64,000 nucleotides of DNA. Origin: Clonostachys chloroleuca. Taxonomy: Eukaryota > Ascomycota > Sordariomycetes > Hypocreales > Bionectriaceae. Under the pieces are notes generated by a model. The model did no database searches. It saw only the letters and a list, made by a program, of their open reading frames with translations, and had not been told where the DNA came from. Positions 33,143 to 46,137 of this stretch are shown here, piece after piece. The translations under genes were made by a program, and so were the position numbers. The stretch's first letter is position 1. Each line of letters begins with the position of its first letter. Location of the stretch: positions 17,670,001 through 17,734,000 of the forward strand of contig JBANAY010000003.1 in the NCBI GenBank assembly GCA_037952775.1, read 5' to 3'.

Positions 33143-36100
33143 GCTGGGCTGTATACAACGTGAACCAGGCTCTCCATCCACTGCTAGGAGTTGACGTGGG
33201 CGTAGAAGGTCGCTTTCCGCATTCTGGTTAGGTGGATGCAGGAAAAGTGCTGCGCAAGGGACGTGGTTCAATCGAGGCAAACTGGCATGCAGGGCAGATG
33301 CCAGCTGTTGCTGCGGTGGCTGAATGTTATAGGAGGGTAGCTAAGGCGTTGAGCAACAGCAAAAAATACGGAGGGTGATGTCGGATAGGCCAGTGGGCGG
33401 CTGTTCTGGACTATTCGATGCTGCAGGAAGCGTCGCAAAGCGAGTCCACTGAGCAAGACAGATCGATCGATGCCAACTGTGGATGGATGGGGGAGATGGA
33501 GAGTAGGTTTGGTTGGCGATCGCTGACTTAGTGACGGAGTCGTGACAGGTTAGTGAGCAGAGCGGAGAGCGAACCACCCGACAAGCATTGAAGCCACCTA
33601 AACTCTAGTGCGTATAGCGGATGCCCAGAAGGCCGGTGCAGCGATGGAGCAGGGCCTGTGCAGGACCCAGAGGGGGAATTGGAAGGGATGGAAGATTCAG
33701 GACGACGCGAGACAGAGCGCAGCGCCTGCGCTTTGGTGGCACAAAAATGGAGTCGCCCAGACTTGGTCAGTTTCGAAGCGTTTAAGCAGAAGACGGCGGA
33801 GGCCAATGGGGGAATCAAGCAGACAGGTCAGCAACCAAGACAGACTCAGCGACATGAAGGAAACAGGTGCAGACGGAGGGGATTGGCTGGTGGGGGAGGA
33901 GGTTGGTGAAGAAGGATCCATCCGTCAGCCAGCGGTCCGTCCAAGTAGTGGGAAGTAACTGGTGGCCGGTTGAGGTAGAGGTAGGCCTACCGTCCCTTGT
34001 AGTCGCCGCTGGGTGACATACCCAAGTGCTCCAACCTACAGCCACTCGCAGCTGGACCCTCTTTTCCTTCCCTTGTTGGACGAGTCAGCTGGCATCATGG
34101 CGAGCAGCGGTTGGGACTTGCACCAGGGAGGAGGGCGACGAGAAGAAAAAAGAGGTGGGCGGCTGACGCAAATGGGGAGCCGTGCCCTGCTTGGTTGATT
34201 GGGGGCGGGGGTGGAAGCACGCAACATGCGCTGATGCAGCCAATGATGGCGGGCGAGACCTTCGAGTACGAGTACTTTGGGTAGGCGGCCAGGTACCTGA
34301 TGGATTTGGTTTTAATTGACCACAATCTCGCTCTCTATTCGAACATGGCTCTGTCGCAACTCGTCCAAACCTGCAACCTGCCCAGTTTCAAGTCTCCGAT
34401 TAAGGCATGCAGCTGGCTCTCAAAACGTAACAGCCACCTCCATTCGACTGGCCAGATGCCGCCGCCACCTGCGACAATGCTGCGCTCGTGTATGTACGTC
34501 AGTCCTAAGGCACGATATCTACTAGTACCCAGAGGTGTGTGTACCTAAATGTCGAATGTGCTTGGAGGGAAGGTAGTAGCAACACACTACTCTATTAGGG
34601 GCCAATTATCACGTGTGGGAGGTGCTTCCAAGATTCACGATCCCCCCGTTTTCTTGATAAATAAATGCATGTAGGCTCCTCCGACCTGCCAATTTGATGT
34701 GTAACAAGTCCATATCGGCGGCATGTGCATATGGTACGAGGATGTCATTGTGTATCCTTTCCAGGGTTCGCTCCCGCCATGCCTCCCGTAGCTCCCGTTG
34801 CTCTCGCTAGATGAGTCCCAGGCCAGTCCCTAGCTAAAATTCCTCCTTCGAGAAGGGTGAATGTACATCCATCCGGTCGCTCGGAGAGGGCGAAGATCTT
34901 TGCCCCGAGACGTATGCCCCTACACAGCAGATGCCTACGTACAATTACCTCATCTGCAGACGGGTCAATGCTTCGTGCATTTTGCTCGGAGGCTCAGGTA
35001 CTGGCAGGTATCGTGAAGACACACAAGTACTTAATAAGGTATCGACGTCCCTCCGCTCACGCTTCCCGCGGCCGTCGGGCATGTTGGAAGGCTGAGGGTT
35101 TCTCATTGGAGCCCGCTTCTCCCCCCCATCAGCCGCACAAAAAGAAGCTCGTCCATGCTAAGTTGTAAAAGTGCTTCCTACACTAGAATGTGCTCAAGCG
35201 AAGTGTGCATCCGGTGGCCATTGTGCAGTAGAAGACCCTCTCGGGCAGGATTAAAACTAATTGAATGCCCAAGTCCCACGAGATCGTTTCATGAAGGTCG
35301 ATCGATGAAGCGTGCGCCTCCAGGCCCAATATCACCCATTTCATGCCCCCCTACTAAGCAGTGGCCACTCCAAAAGAAAGAAAGAGAGAAAAACTTTCAG
35401 CAACAGGGCGTGGAAAGCAACCCACTTCAGGAAGAGCTTGCGCAGCGTTTACGACGAACCTACATGCACATTGGTGGGAGAAGAAACAGGATGGTGCCTG
35501 CTCCCCACCGCGCTGCAGCTAGCTGACGTCGAATCAAAATTAGCCTGCGATCCTTTTGAGGAGGAACACATGTAGGTGCTGACAAGGAACAGCCCTCTTT
35601 GCAAATTTCTGTGGCTGGGCGATAGATTCCGACGCCTGGGTCACACCATGCACTTACGGAGGGCCACGCTACGAATTAGCAACAAGATGGAGGCGATTAT
35701 CACTCAGGACCTGCAATAGCACTGAGTGCGCATAACATGGAATGATCCTATTTCAGCAGCCGTCCTTTATGCGTGCCAGCCACGTCGAACGATTGTGCGA
35801 ATTCGCATCTGATCATTCTGCATGGCCTGGTTCCTCATTGGGGAATTTCGATCTCCCCAGCGGAGGTTATAACCGATCGTATCCCTTTTCCGAACCCAGA
35901 CATGGGATGTCAACTTCCCGTCGAGTGAGTCTTGTCCAAGAATCTGTCGTGTGTTGTCCTGCACGCTGCCGTACTCGGCATCCTTGCGTTCCATGTCAAG
36001 CTGTAATCTGCAGCCAAACCGGGGGCCAACCACCAACCATTCTGGCAATCGTGTTGATGCGAAGCCCAGAGCGGTGGCTTGAAGCCCAATTCGTCCAGCT

Positions 36101-37406
36101 GGCCCCACGGACATACGAGACGGTACATCTCAGACAAGAGACATAAGACACCACTCATCCCTCGCTCGAGCAGACAGAACTCGACGAGCCGCACGTCGGT
36201 TGCGAGGGGCGGGGCCAGCGCATAGCCAGAAACACGCATTTATTTACTATCAACGATACGTGCAGTAACGTATTTAATAGACTGCCTGGCAAAAGTGGTC
36301 CCCTTCACCGACAGTACCTTCAACCAATCTGAGCCGAGGTGGAAAGGAGTTGTCGGGCATAATGACCCCATATCCATCCATCCATTGTCTGAAAGCCACT
36401 GGACAACTAAGTACAATACAATTCTCGACCCGTGTCATATAGCTGCCTACGCGATGAGGCAGGGGGCTATAGTATGAGGTAGGGGGTGTTTTCGCGGGCA
36501 TGCTCGCAAGCTTATCTGGACAGATCTCGTACTGTTGACATCTGGATCCCCTAGAAGGGGAATTTTTGCCAATGGTGATGCTACAGGACCTCCGTGGTGA
36601 TCGAACAACGTGTTTTGCTGGCATTGGAGAAGGGAAAGAGACGGACGTTTAGAAATACACTTCCTGCATGATTCGAGGTGCAGCCCTCAAGGTCACCTGG
36701 GATAATCGCACCACACGTAGTAATTAGAAACTAGCCCGATGGCACAAGATGCAGTACTCGATAGGCAAGGTCAAAGCCTCGGTCAGCTCTTGTCCATTCA
36801 ACACGTAGCTTGGTTCATACAGGCAAATTCTTGGCAAACTTTTCCATGCGCTGGTATCAGGGCGTGTTCCTCGCATCTTTCTTTTCATCACACCGCATTT
36901 TATCTTAGTCCAGACTTCAAAACTAGTATTACTTGCGTTGTCATAGCAAAGGCACAAGACTGAGATCAATCATACAAGGTGAATGCATGGTTTTTCGATA
37001 TGCTACTGTAGGGTAGGCAGGTAGAGGGCATGAGTAATGATGGGACGTCCATCCCTGAGGTTGCCTCATACCTCAGCCTCATTCCAACGACATGCGCAAT
37101 ACTTCCACCATTGTTGGTAGCAAGGAGAAGCACCGAGCTCAGTTGCCAAATTTAGTCCAGAATCCAGTGCTCGTATCGCTACCGTGCCTGCCGGCGCCCC
37201 GGCTGGGATGCGCCGCGCGGTGGTTCCTGCTGCCAACCTAGATTTGAGTTGTTGGCTTGATCGACTTTCTTCTGGACCTGGAGAAAATATCTCATAGAGA
37301 TAAACCCTGACGATCCCATCCATCCCGTATGTATTCCTTATTTGACGAGCATCCAAGAAGCCCATAGTCTTAAGTTGGTTTCTTGTGCTCCGCTGAGCCC
37401 CTCACA
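33143..37406. other. Gene-poor stretch, about 4.3 kb
   Basis: No supported gene. Open frames are short, overlap on both strands and show no domain. It includes the upstream region of the disordered-protein gene and of the PNGase A-like gene. Confidence 0.45.
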
Positions 37407-39575
37407 ATGCTCAAGTGGCATTCCGTCGCTGTTGTGCTCCTCGCGGCATTCTCATGTGCACATAGAGCAGGAATAGCCGGGAGCTATGGTGACGACAATA
37501 TTGAGGCAAACTTGAATCTGGGTCCGGATGATGGTCACATCTATCTAACCAGACGCGAACCACTCGAATGTCTTCAAGTCTCACACCCGGTCCTCACGGA
37601 GGATGGGTTGGCCAGGAATAGCGAGCTGATAGAGAGGCATGCCCTCCAAGACTCATACTCCTTTATATTGATGAATGCTTCCTTTGGGAACAGTTACGGC
37701 CGTCCTCATGTTGGTAAGTTTCACCACCCCGGTACAAATATCGACTGCTCAGTTGGACTCACAACCTGAATAGCGCCGTACACCCCACCTCCACGCTCGT
37801 TCCCGAGGGTATACCTAAACATGACAGTTACTTGCCAGGGACACCAGTTCGACCGCCTGGCGATAATGTGGCTTGGCGATGTTGAGATCTTCAGAACATC
37901 GACGGCCGAACCCATTGAGAACCCAGGCATTGTCTGGCACTACACCAAGGACGTGACGGCGTTCATGCCGCTGTGGATGCAGAACAACACTCTGATATTT
38001 GACCTTGGAAATCTGGTCAACGAGAAATACACCGGGGTATTCAATGTCGACATTACCCTTCACTTCCACGACACAGAGGTCAATGGACCGCACCCCGGTT
38101 CTGCCCATTTCATCCTTCCAGTGTCGGCCGGCAAGGGCCACAAAAATGAATCCAGTGCCTTCGTGTATCCTGGCGATAAGGCGGTAGCCACCGTCAAGCT
38201 CCCGAGCGATACCAAAAGGGCCATACTCACTATCGCGGCGACCGGCCAGGCAGAAGAGGAATTTTGGTGGTCCAACCTCCCCGAGAGCCTGGCGGGGTAT
38301 TTCAATGGCAGACTCCCCGGCGGTAGCAGCTTCCGCGAGGTTCGAGTGTTCATCGACGGGAAGTTGGCAGGGCTTGCCTGGCCGTTCCCTGTCATCTTCA
38401 CGGGTGGCATCGCTCCGCCATTGCATCGCCCTCTGGTCGGTCTCCAGGCTTTTGATATGAGGGAATACGAGGTTGATATTACGCCCTGGCTCGGTACATT
38501 ATGTGATGGAGAGGACCACACGGTCAGCATGGAGGTCCAGGCGATCGATGACACCAAGCATCCCAACGGGGCGCTGAATCAAGTCAAGGGCCATTGGGTT
38601 CTCTCTGGAAAGATTTTTGGATGGCGCGAAAGGGCACCTGGGATGAGGGTTATGGTAGGGGAGGAGCCGAAGACAAATATCAGCGATGTTCTCTACAAAC
38701 TCGAAGTGGGCAAGCCAGACCCAACCGAACTGATCTATAATCAGACCATCTCTCGGTCTTTCGAGGTCAGGAGCCAGATATGGTTGCCTGTTGAAGGGGA
38801 TATTACTGTTGTGTGGAAGCAAGAGCTACACATGTTCAATAACGGCTACATGAAGCACTCGGGGGCCTGGCACGATGTTAATGCAGGCTACTCTGGGTAC
38901 GGCCTCTCCAAGTACGATGCGAGCCACGGTCTCTCCACGGGGTTCAGGTACCCTGTATCGACGACTTACTGGTACAAGTCGCCCGACCCTGATACCAATG
39001 CCACCCTCACCGTCCTGGCAAGACTAAGACAAGAGATGGAACTCACGAACATGGGTGTTACGCCATTCGCCACTGGCATTGAGCCATTCCTCGAGCGGCT
39101 GAGAAACAAGAGGGTGTCTGGCACACACCTGCGAGCAGTCCGAGACGGCCAGGCAAAGTTTTCTCAGGACAAGGAGCATTCTTACGGGTTTGGCGAGATG
39201 AGACAGACCTACGAGCTCAGGGCCACCGACTCTGAGTCAATAGACAAGCCCTGGAACCCTACGAGGCCCGACCTGCTCTATTATAGAGAAATCAAGTTTG
39301 TGAATGAGACCAAGACCGAGGACGAAGAGACGATCCGGGACCACCTCGTTCCGAGCGACAGGACCGGTGCCAAAACGACTGGGAACTTTGGGAACCCCGC
39401 GTTCAATGGGTGGGATGAATTCGCACCTCTGCATGAGAAGAGTCTGGGCATGAGCAGGCTCTGTGCGAAGGGGTGTCCATCCAAGCCCGAAGGTAAAAAT
39501 GCTCACCGCGTCAATGTGGATTTGCAGGACAACGCTGTGGAGCTGCAGAATCTGCTGGCCAAAAAGTTAGCGTGA
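37407..39575 (+). CDS. Secreted peptide-N4-(N-acetyl-beta-glucosaminyl)asparagine amidase A-like protein
   Basis: Member of the PNGase A family, which releases N-glycans from glycopeptides; plant enzymes are secreted or lysosomal/vacuolar. Exons 37407-37713 and 37774-39575 give 702 aa, within or slightly above the family range. The N-terminal hydrophobic stretch WHSVAVVLLAAFSCAHRAG is a probable signal peptide. Family-like blocks include RVYLNMTVTCQGHQFDRLA, WLGDVEIFRTSTAEP, GIVWHYTKDVT, NVDITLHFHD and AWPFPVIFTGGI. Several NxS/T sites fit a secretory route. The start is the first in-frame ATG. Catalytic residues are not marked because I cannot align them from memory. Activity is inferred from family. 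Confidence 0.9.
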
Positions 39576-41515
39576 CAGATATTCCGAACATGGACCAATT
39601 GAGGTCGGCCTAATGTCGAAGCTATCAATCTTCTTCATCCTCTTTCGACGTTGGCATTCAGAAGAGGGATGGTGGGGATTTGGATGCTGTCCAACAACGG
39701 TTAGCCGCCTGCCCACCACCAGGCGGGATACGAGGAAATGGCTGGGAGATAGGGCTGGTGACCCATCGGGACGCCTGCTTATTGATGACCAAGGGCGAGA
39801 AAGAATAATCAGGCAGGATCAGAGTGGTCCGTTGATGAGTCCCACTGTGCAGATAGCGGGTGCGGGATACGATCCGGAAAGCTGGAAGCGAGGCAGAACC
39901 GCTGCCCTATGAGGTTGGGCGGCTCTCACTCTTGTGGACCCAGAGCAGTCAATAGTTGATGGCAATGCATAATCTTCCTGCTTAATCACGATGGGATAAA
40001 GACGCTTTCTGTGCTTGATGCCTGCAAAAAGTCGGAGGCCCGACGCCAAACCGGCCTCCAGCGCGCCGGAAGCATGCTCGGATCCCTCTCACCGACTGTG
40101 GGAAGTCCCGGATTGCTTGTGGAGGCGGTGCAGGCGTGCCGCTTCGTGATGTCTGAGTCAATGTATGCGAAATACCGCAGCTGAGAACAGGTTTTAGACT
40201 GTCGCTTTTCCAGGCGAGGAGAGAAAAGGGTGGAATAGACAAGGCTGAACGAATTCTGCTGTCTGTGTAAGTTCAAGCCTCCTGAGGCAAGGTAGAGAGT
40301 TGGTGTGAAGCGCTGTTCAGCACTTATTTGTTAGGCTCCAATCCATTGATATCTAAGGCGCACTCCGCCAAGCTTCAGACTATTTGACTAGCTTGCAAAT
40401 CAAGTGTGCAGTCTAGAATGTGCTACGCATTGTTATCAGAGGCTCCAGCGGTAGAAGTTGACCATGTACCTGGTACATCGCAGAACGCATCCAGCCACAC
40501 CATCTGGAGCCTCAAGCCACAAGTGCGTGTTTCTATTTTTCGATATGACGTTTTTCTTTGGCCTCGGGGTGGGAAGCAAAAAAATGTAACCGGCGGCGTC
40601 AAGTCTTTTGCTCGGCGGGGCAGACTCGGAAGGCCCGCAGAGACATGTTGGAGAAATAGAACAAAATCGAAATGTGGCTTGTCTGGGGGTAAGAGAGAGT
40701 CCGAATGAGGCCGAAGGATGAATGAGCAGCAGCGGTGGGACGAAAGGCGATGGCGGGTGAACCGGCCCAACGGTCGGGAGCTACCACGCTTTCCAGCACC
40801 TCGTACAGCGCTGTCAGCCAGTCAAGTGACGCGGACACGACGCTTACAGCGTCCAAATATAGCGATCAAGCCACAGCGACCGAACTAACGGCGACGGCCG
40901 TGGAATGGCCGATGGGCTGCCTGAATGGCATGGACAAGTTTTTTTCGCGTCGAAGCTTGTCAGAATCCGAGTGCGCAGCAGTTCTTAGCGGCACGAGACC
41001 CTGTCCGTAGGGCGGGAAGCGAAGCACGCAGAAGGCAAAGCCCGCCCGCCCTGTGACGTTACGTCGGGCTAAGTTAAGCATTACGAGAGTGTCTGTCTGT
41101 TCCACATCCCGCGGACCCTCAAATCGTCCCAGTCTACCGGCCAACCATCCCATCCCGAGCCTCCAGCTAGCCGCAACCAGCACACCACCCATGACCCTGA
41201 CCAACTGTCATAGCCGCAGCTGATTATGCTACTACTGCTGTGCATGCCATGAGCGTGGCCCGCCACTGGTACCCGGCATTCGGCAGGCCTCAATACGATC
41301 GCCAAGCGTGCCCATACTGAGAACCTCGTATCTGGTACCAATATCCAATATCTGGGTCACTGGCGGGGAGTCATGGCCATGCCCACTAGACGGGCACCTC
41401 TATGGCGTGGCTCGGTTGCAATCCGGGTCCCCATCTGCGCTCGTGGGTTGATACCATGCCCAATGAAGCTGGGAGTCTTGCTCTTCCCGTATCTCTCGCC
41501 TTCTGTATATAAGTG
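39576..41515. other. Intergenic region upstream of the Cys-rich secreted protein
   Basis: No supported gene. Short frames such as 39613-39912 and 40735-41010 show no domain. A CRE-like TGACGTTACGTC lies near 41054. Confidence 0.4.
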
Positions 41516-41522
41516 AGGCAGA
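41516..41522 (+). promoter_or_regulatory. TATA box of the Cys-rich secreted protein gene
   Basis: TATATAA, 166 bp before the ATG at 41688, at a plausible distance for a core promoter with a short leader. It is the clearest TATA element I saw near a start in the window and suits an inducible, highly expressed gene. Confidence 0.5.
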
Positions 41523-41687
41523 CCACCCAGGCAGTACCTCCTCTTGGTTCCTACACTCATACGTATAATCACACAATCGCTTGTATCGGACTCTATTCAC
41601 TCGCTATTGTAAAGAGTTGGAAATCTTAATAAGTTGTTTGGTACTCATTCGTTTGGACACCGACCATCACAACAGATCCCTGAAGCG

Positions 41688-42518
41688 ATGAAGACTTCAG
41701 CCATCCTCCTCAGTTGCCTCCTGGCAGTAGCCGAGGCCGGAAACACCTTCAACTGCACCAAGCCGAGCGCCAACTTCTGTCTGGGTGGTGATATCATCTT
41801 ACGCTGTGATGGAAACGGTGTTGGAAAGGCTGGACGGTGCTCGAACAACCTAGCCGGCTATGCACCTATCGGTGGCCCAGCCTCATGTTATCAGAGCTCA
41901 GCCGACGCTGGTGATGCTGCCTGCGTCAAGAACGTATGTTGGAGGCCTCGCCTGAGTTTTTATTCTCTCTATGAACAATATCCAGCTAACAAAATCTTAT
42001 AGTGTGTTGTCCACGCCGACAAGCCCTTTACCCTCCCCGGCTGCTCTCCCACTTTCACTGAAGCTGTGCCCACAACCACCCGCCCGCCTCACCAGCCTCA
42101 CCCCTACCAGAACTCGACGTTGACCACTATTGTCACTGTCCCAACAACCGTCAACCCGGGAGGCAACCCCAGCGTACCTGTCCCCAACCCTCCCGCTTCT
42201 TCTAGCTCCGTCGTTTGCGTCGGCTTCAAGTGTGGTAACGGACCTTTCTTCCCGCAAACCAACGGCACTACCGGCCCTCTCCCCGGAACTGCTATTGGCA
42301 CTGGGACCGGCTTCTCATCGTTCCCCCACCCCACACACAACCCCGCTCATGTCGGCGGAAACAACAACGACAACACCAACAACGGCAGCCCTACGTTCCG
42401 TGTCCCCGTAGGACCTACGACAACGTCTGCTAATGCCCTTCCTACCTCAGGAGCCATTGCGAATAAGGCCCAGTTCATCCTTGCCGCCGCCGGGCTCGCT
42501 GCTGCCTACGTGCTATAG
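41688..42518 (+). CDS. Small secreted Cys-rich protein, probably GPI-anchored
   Basis: Exons 41688-41933 and 42003-42518 give 253 aa. A signal peptide (about 1-17) is followed by a compact domain of about 80 residues with eight Cys: FNC, NFC, LRC, GRC, ASC, AAC, KNC and PGC. A long Pro/Thr/Ser/Asn-rich stalk follows, with two further Cys (VVCVGFKC) and several NxT sites. The C-terminus (KAQFILAAAGLAAAYVL) is hydrophobic and ends the protein, as in a GPI-attachment signal. The gene is likely a cell-wall or plasma-membrane protein; an effector or adhesin role is possible but unproven. I do not recognise a named family; the Cys pattern does not clearly match CFEM. Confidence 0.8.
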
Positions 42519-42960
42519 CCAACTACATCATGCCTTCACGAAAAAAGACACTGATCTATTAATGAGGAACGGGTTTACATTTTTTGGGATTTTGCTTTCT
42601 TTTACACTGGCGTCTTATTACTTCTGAAACTTGACTTTCAGCAAGGGGCATCTGGGATAGCGATGCATTATACAGACACACGCAGGAACACTCCTTTGAA
42701 AACTTCAGCGGGACATTTGGGTTGCATTTTCACATCACTTTTTACACGGGGACCTGGAGTTTTCATCACTTCTTAACCATCATTGGAAACGGTACTTACT
42801 TTACACTTTAACTTTAATGTCTTATTCAGGGAACTCATGACGGATATATTATGGGAAGATATGATATAGAGATGTACATTCCTTAGCTCAAAACGAGCAA
42901 TAAATTCAACCAACATCGATATATATGTGCGCCAGAAACTCCTAAAAGATGAGGATGAAA

Positions 42961-43467
42961 TCATGCCCAGAATTTGATGTCCAGGACCCAAGAGAAGGAG
43001 GACTGATCCTCCTTTTCATGATGCGTGTAGCTCAGGTAGAGTGCGTACCGGAACAGCGCCTGCCGGACGTTGTCCTCTGTGACGTCCGGTCTATTTAACC
43101 TGCGTGACAACCCGTGTGGGTTCACGTTGACCGTCTTGCCCGATCCGACACTACGCCCGTCGATCCACGAACAGCCCCCCGTCAGCCCGACGTGGAGGGC
43201 GAGGATGAAGCTCTCTGGGATGGGGAGCTTGGCGGGGACGGAGCATCGCGGGGACCAGATGGACGATGGTCGTCTGGTGAGGTCCCTGGCGATGAGCTCG
43301 CACGTCGCGGTGGAGACCTCGGGGTCGAGGAAGGATGCTAGGAGGGTGAACTGCGACCTGGAGACGATGCCGTTGAAGCAACGGCATACGAGGCGTGCAT
43401 CTTTGCGGCTGGACACAGGGAGGTAGTCAAGGATGTGAATGAGGATTTCTGAAGGTAGTGGGTTCAT
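42961..43467 (-). CDS. F-box protein, short
   Basis: Single-exon gene of 168 aa. The N-terminus NPLPSEILIHILDYLPVSS, followed by LVCRCFNGIVSR, is a clear F-box, the Skp1-binding motif of SCF ubiquitin ligases. The remaining 120 residues show no WD40 or LRR repeats, so the substrate is unknown. It converges with the secreted Cys-rich gene. The start is the first ATG in frame. Small F-box proteins of this form are common and variable in filamentous fungi. Confidence 0.8.
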   Translation of the reverse strand: MNPLPSEILIHILDYLPVSSRKDARLVCRCFNGIVSRSQFTLLASFLDPEVSTATCELIARDLTRRPSSIWSPRCSVPAKLPIPESFILALHVGLTGGCSWIDGRSVGSGKTVNVNPHGLSRRLNRPDVTEDNVRQALFRYALYLSYTHHEKEDQSSFSWVLDIKFWA

Positions 43468-44854
43468 TCTGGGTGAGATGGGCCGTAAGTGAGTGAGAGG
43501 GAGGTCTTGTGAGTAAGCGAATAAGTGATAACGGCGATCATCTGAGCGCCGGAGAGTGAATTAGATAAAACGAGAGAGGGAAGGTGCATCGCAGGCTTTT
43601 GCAATGTAGATGCTAGATGTACTTTAGAATAGTATACTTAGCCCTCCCCTGAGTCTGGACTTATTGAACCGTGAAGGTTCGCATATGAGTCGCGGCGGGG
43701 ATCCGACTACATTGACCCAAGCCCACAGATCGTCTCACCCAACACATTAACATGGCAGGCCATGCTGAGAGTAAGCAGTAAACCCTCATTGGGCAAGTTT
43801 GATTGCGTGTCGGTAAATACATGTCAGATTGACGATACGCGATCCTGGCCTGTCCCATGCTCCAGTGGATCATCGCGCCAGTGGCTAAACACTTCATGTT
43901 CGTGCGGGACTTGTAAGCTTCACGTCATTAAAATGGCCAATATTAGATATTCTCTCGTTTTGGATAGAAGTTGGGAGCTAAAGGTATGAAGATGGCCAGA
44001 CTCTAATAGTGATACGTGGGGAATGAGCCAGCCTCTTGTCGGTCATTCAACGAGGAAAATAGAACAACAATCTCGGAGACAATTTAGAGTTGGATCGATC
44101 GTCGTGAATCCTCCCAATCTAGCCCGGTAACTATTCACGTTCAGAAGACTCAAGAGCAGATAAGCCCTGCCATTGATCCGACAGGCTATGCCGAAAGCAA
44201 ACGGCACTAATGACGTAGAAAGAAGCTCGTTACTCTCTTCTTCCATCAACAGGACGATATTCCTTACCTCATCCTGGCCTGCGAGGAGCCTAGTTACAGA
44301 GAAACCCGACCATCAAAAATACTAAGCATACGAGATTGAACCTGGCCACAATGTTTGAAAGCTTTGAGGAAAAAAGCGTAGTGTCATAATGGTAACTCTC
44401 AACTTGTGAAGAATGCTCCTAAGGTGAAATAGAAAATCGAGGCATGCTGAAAAGTTCATTTGCTTTCCGTCTATATGAGAAGTCAAGAGGAGGAGCATAA
44501 AGGGCCGTTACACTCCACTGGTTGATCATGCACAAAGCTGGGCTGGAATTCCCTGAATGAACTTGAAGGGAGATTGAAGGCCGGACCCTAGAGATTGTTG
44601 TACTCAATGAGAAACCTTGGAGAGAAATTCCTTCTAATGAGTGAACTGTAGTAACTCCATCCTCGTCTGTATAAATAGAAACCAAATAGCCACACCCAAG
44701 TTGCAGGTTGGTTTCAAACATATATTCGTCCCAATATCCTATTATCTTATTCTCATCAAACGTAAAGGGATGCTTAAGGACTAGCATCCCGTAGAGAAAT
44801 ATGGTAATGTATTAATTACCAAAAGTGGAATGAACATGACTACGTTCTGGCACA
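43468..44854. other. Intergenic stretch, about 1.4 kb
   Basis: One ATG-initiated frame of 122 codons (44419-44787, minus) is present but has no recognisable domain and was not called. Otherwise nothing seen. Confidence 0.4.
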
Positions 44855-45484
44855 TCAAGCAGAATCCTCCACCTCCGACCGCCACCATTCCTGCATCTGC
44901 TCGATCCTCGCCGTCCGCTCCCGCGCCATCCTCCTCCCCATCTCCGTCTTCATCATCCCCTCAAGCTTGATGAGCTTCTCCGCGAAGTGGTCTATCGAGT
45001 TGTCCATGGCCCGGTTCTTGGCGCCCCCGAACGTGAAGCACCTGCCGATCCCGACGGCCCCGATCGCGTCGAGCCGGTCCGCATCCTGCACGACGGCCAG
45101 CTCCGGGTGTAGCTTGATGAGCTCCACGACCCGCGCGGGATCCTTGACCTCGCTGGAGTAGCTGACGCCGAGGCAGATGGTCTGGATCTTGTCCGCGAGG
45201 GGGGCGGGGACGCCGTGGGAGACGAGGAGGTCCCTGATCATGCGGGTGGCGTCCTCGCCGGGTTTCAGGTACTTTCTATCGCCCACGTCGTGGAGGAGTG
45301 CGCAGAGGGTGACGATTGGGAGGGAAGTGGATGGTTCCGTGGCCTGGATGCGGCGAGCGAGGTTGACGACTCGCTGGATGTGGCTGAAGTCGTGGGATGG
45401 GTCGTAGTTGGACATGTATTCTTTGATGTAGTCTGTTACTTTGGCGATGAGGGACTCATCGATGGTGAATTCTGTGCTTGCCAT
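44855..45484 (-). CDS. HD-domain phosphohydrolase (YedJ/YpgQ-like)
   Basis: Single-exon gene of 209 aa. HD superfamily metal ligands are visible: His31 and His35 in the N-terminal SHDFSHIQRV, His65-Asp66 in LLHDVGD, and the later DADRLDAIGAVGIGR. This order (H...HD...D) and the length fit the small YedJ/YpgQ group, some of which hydrolyse nucleotides or phosphate esters. The substrate here is unknown. The protein has no signal peptide and is probably cytosolic. It is divergent from the TACC-like gene. Lack of introns and similarity to bacterial proteins could reflect old transfer, but such genes are widespread in fungi. Confidence 0.88.
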   Translation of the reverse strand: MASTEFTIDESLIAKVTDYIKEYMSNYDPSHDFSHIQRVVNLARRIQATEPSTSLPIVTLCALLHDVGDRKYLKPGEDATRMIRDLLVSHGVPAPLADKIQTICLGVSYSSEVKDPARVVELIKLHPELAVVQDADRLDAIGAVGIGRCFTFGGAKNRAMDNSIDHFAEKLIKLEGMMKTEMGRRMARERTARIEQMQEWWRSEVEDSA

Positions 45485-46137
45485 GCTGAAAGTTGATTTT
45501 TAGCAAGAAATCACTTCGTTCAAGCAGGTAGTCAAGTTTTGATATCAAGAATTTAACTGGATTTGACGTTGAGAGGTAGAAAATCACTTGGGGTTTCTGG
45601 TCTAGATTATCTTGAATTCACGGTCCCATGCAGCTTTGCATCTTCAAATCAGAGACAGCCCATTGGATGTCGCTCCCTTGCCTTAGTGCTACCGTGTTTG
45701 TGGATATCGAGAGACGTGAGATCGCGTTGAGTCAACCGGCGAGCAGCACGTGACGTCCCGACAAAAATACATACTGCACGAATCCCGCATACAAGGAATG
45801 TATGGTGTTCCTGGGCAACTGATAATCACTACGGAGCATTCCAAATTTTCGGGAAAATAACTAATAAGCCAAAGGACATTACCGTGCAAGGGTTCTCGTC
45901 TCACGAGTCTGTATCAGAACAAGACCTCCACATAATCACGTGAGACATTTGGCTGTTGCCCGGCCAACAAATAAACAATGAGCTATAACATGATCCGGGG
46001 TTCGACCCACTGCAGCAAGAGAACTAATACCTGCTCCGCGCTAACATTTGGATGCTTCACTGGTTTCTGAACTCATCGATACATATTCAGGACTGTTATT
46101 TCTTAATACTGTTGATGGTCCGTCTACGATACGTGCA
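45485..46137. promoter_or_regulatory. Divergent promoter region, HD phosphohydrolase / TACC-like gene
   Basis: 653 bp with two CACGTG E-boxes, at 45747-45752 and 45937-45942. The first overlaps TGACGTC (45751-45757), so bHLH and bZIP sites are merged. Function inferred only. Confidence 0.45.

Noticed and set aside
39613..39912. 100-codon frame just downstream of the PNGase A-like gene
   Set aside because: Probably 3' UTR; no recognisable domain.
44419..44787. 122-codon ATG-initiated frame (minus)
   Set aside because: No domain, no family resemblance and no supporting splice or promoter signals; could be real but cannot be supported.
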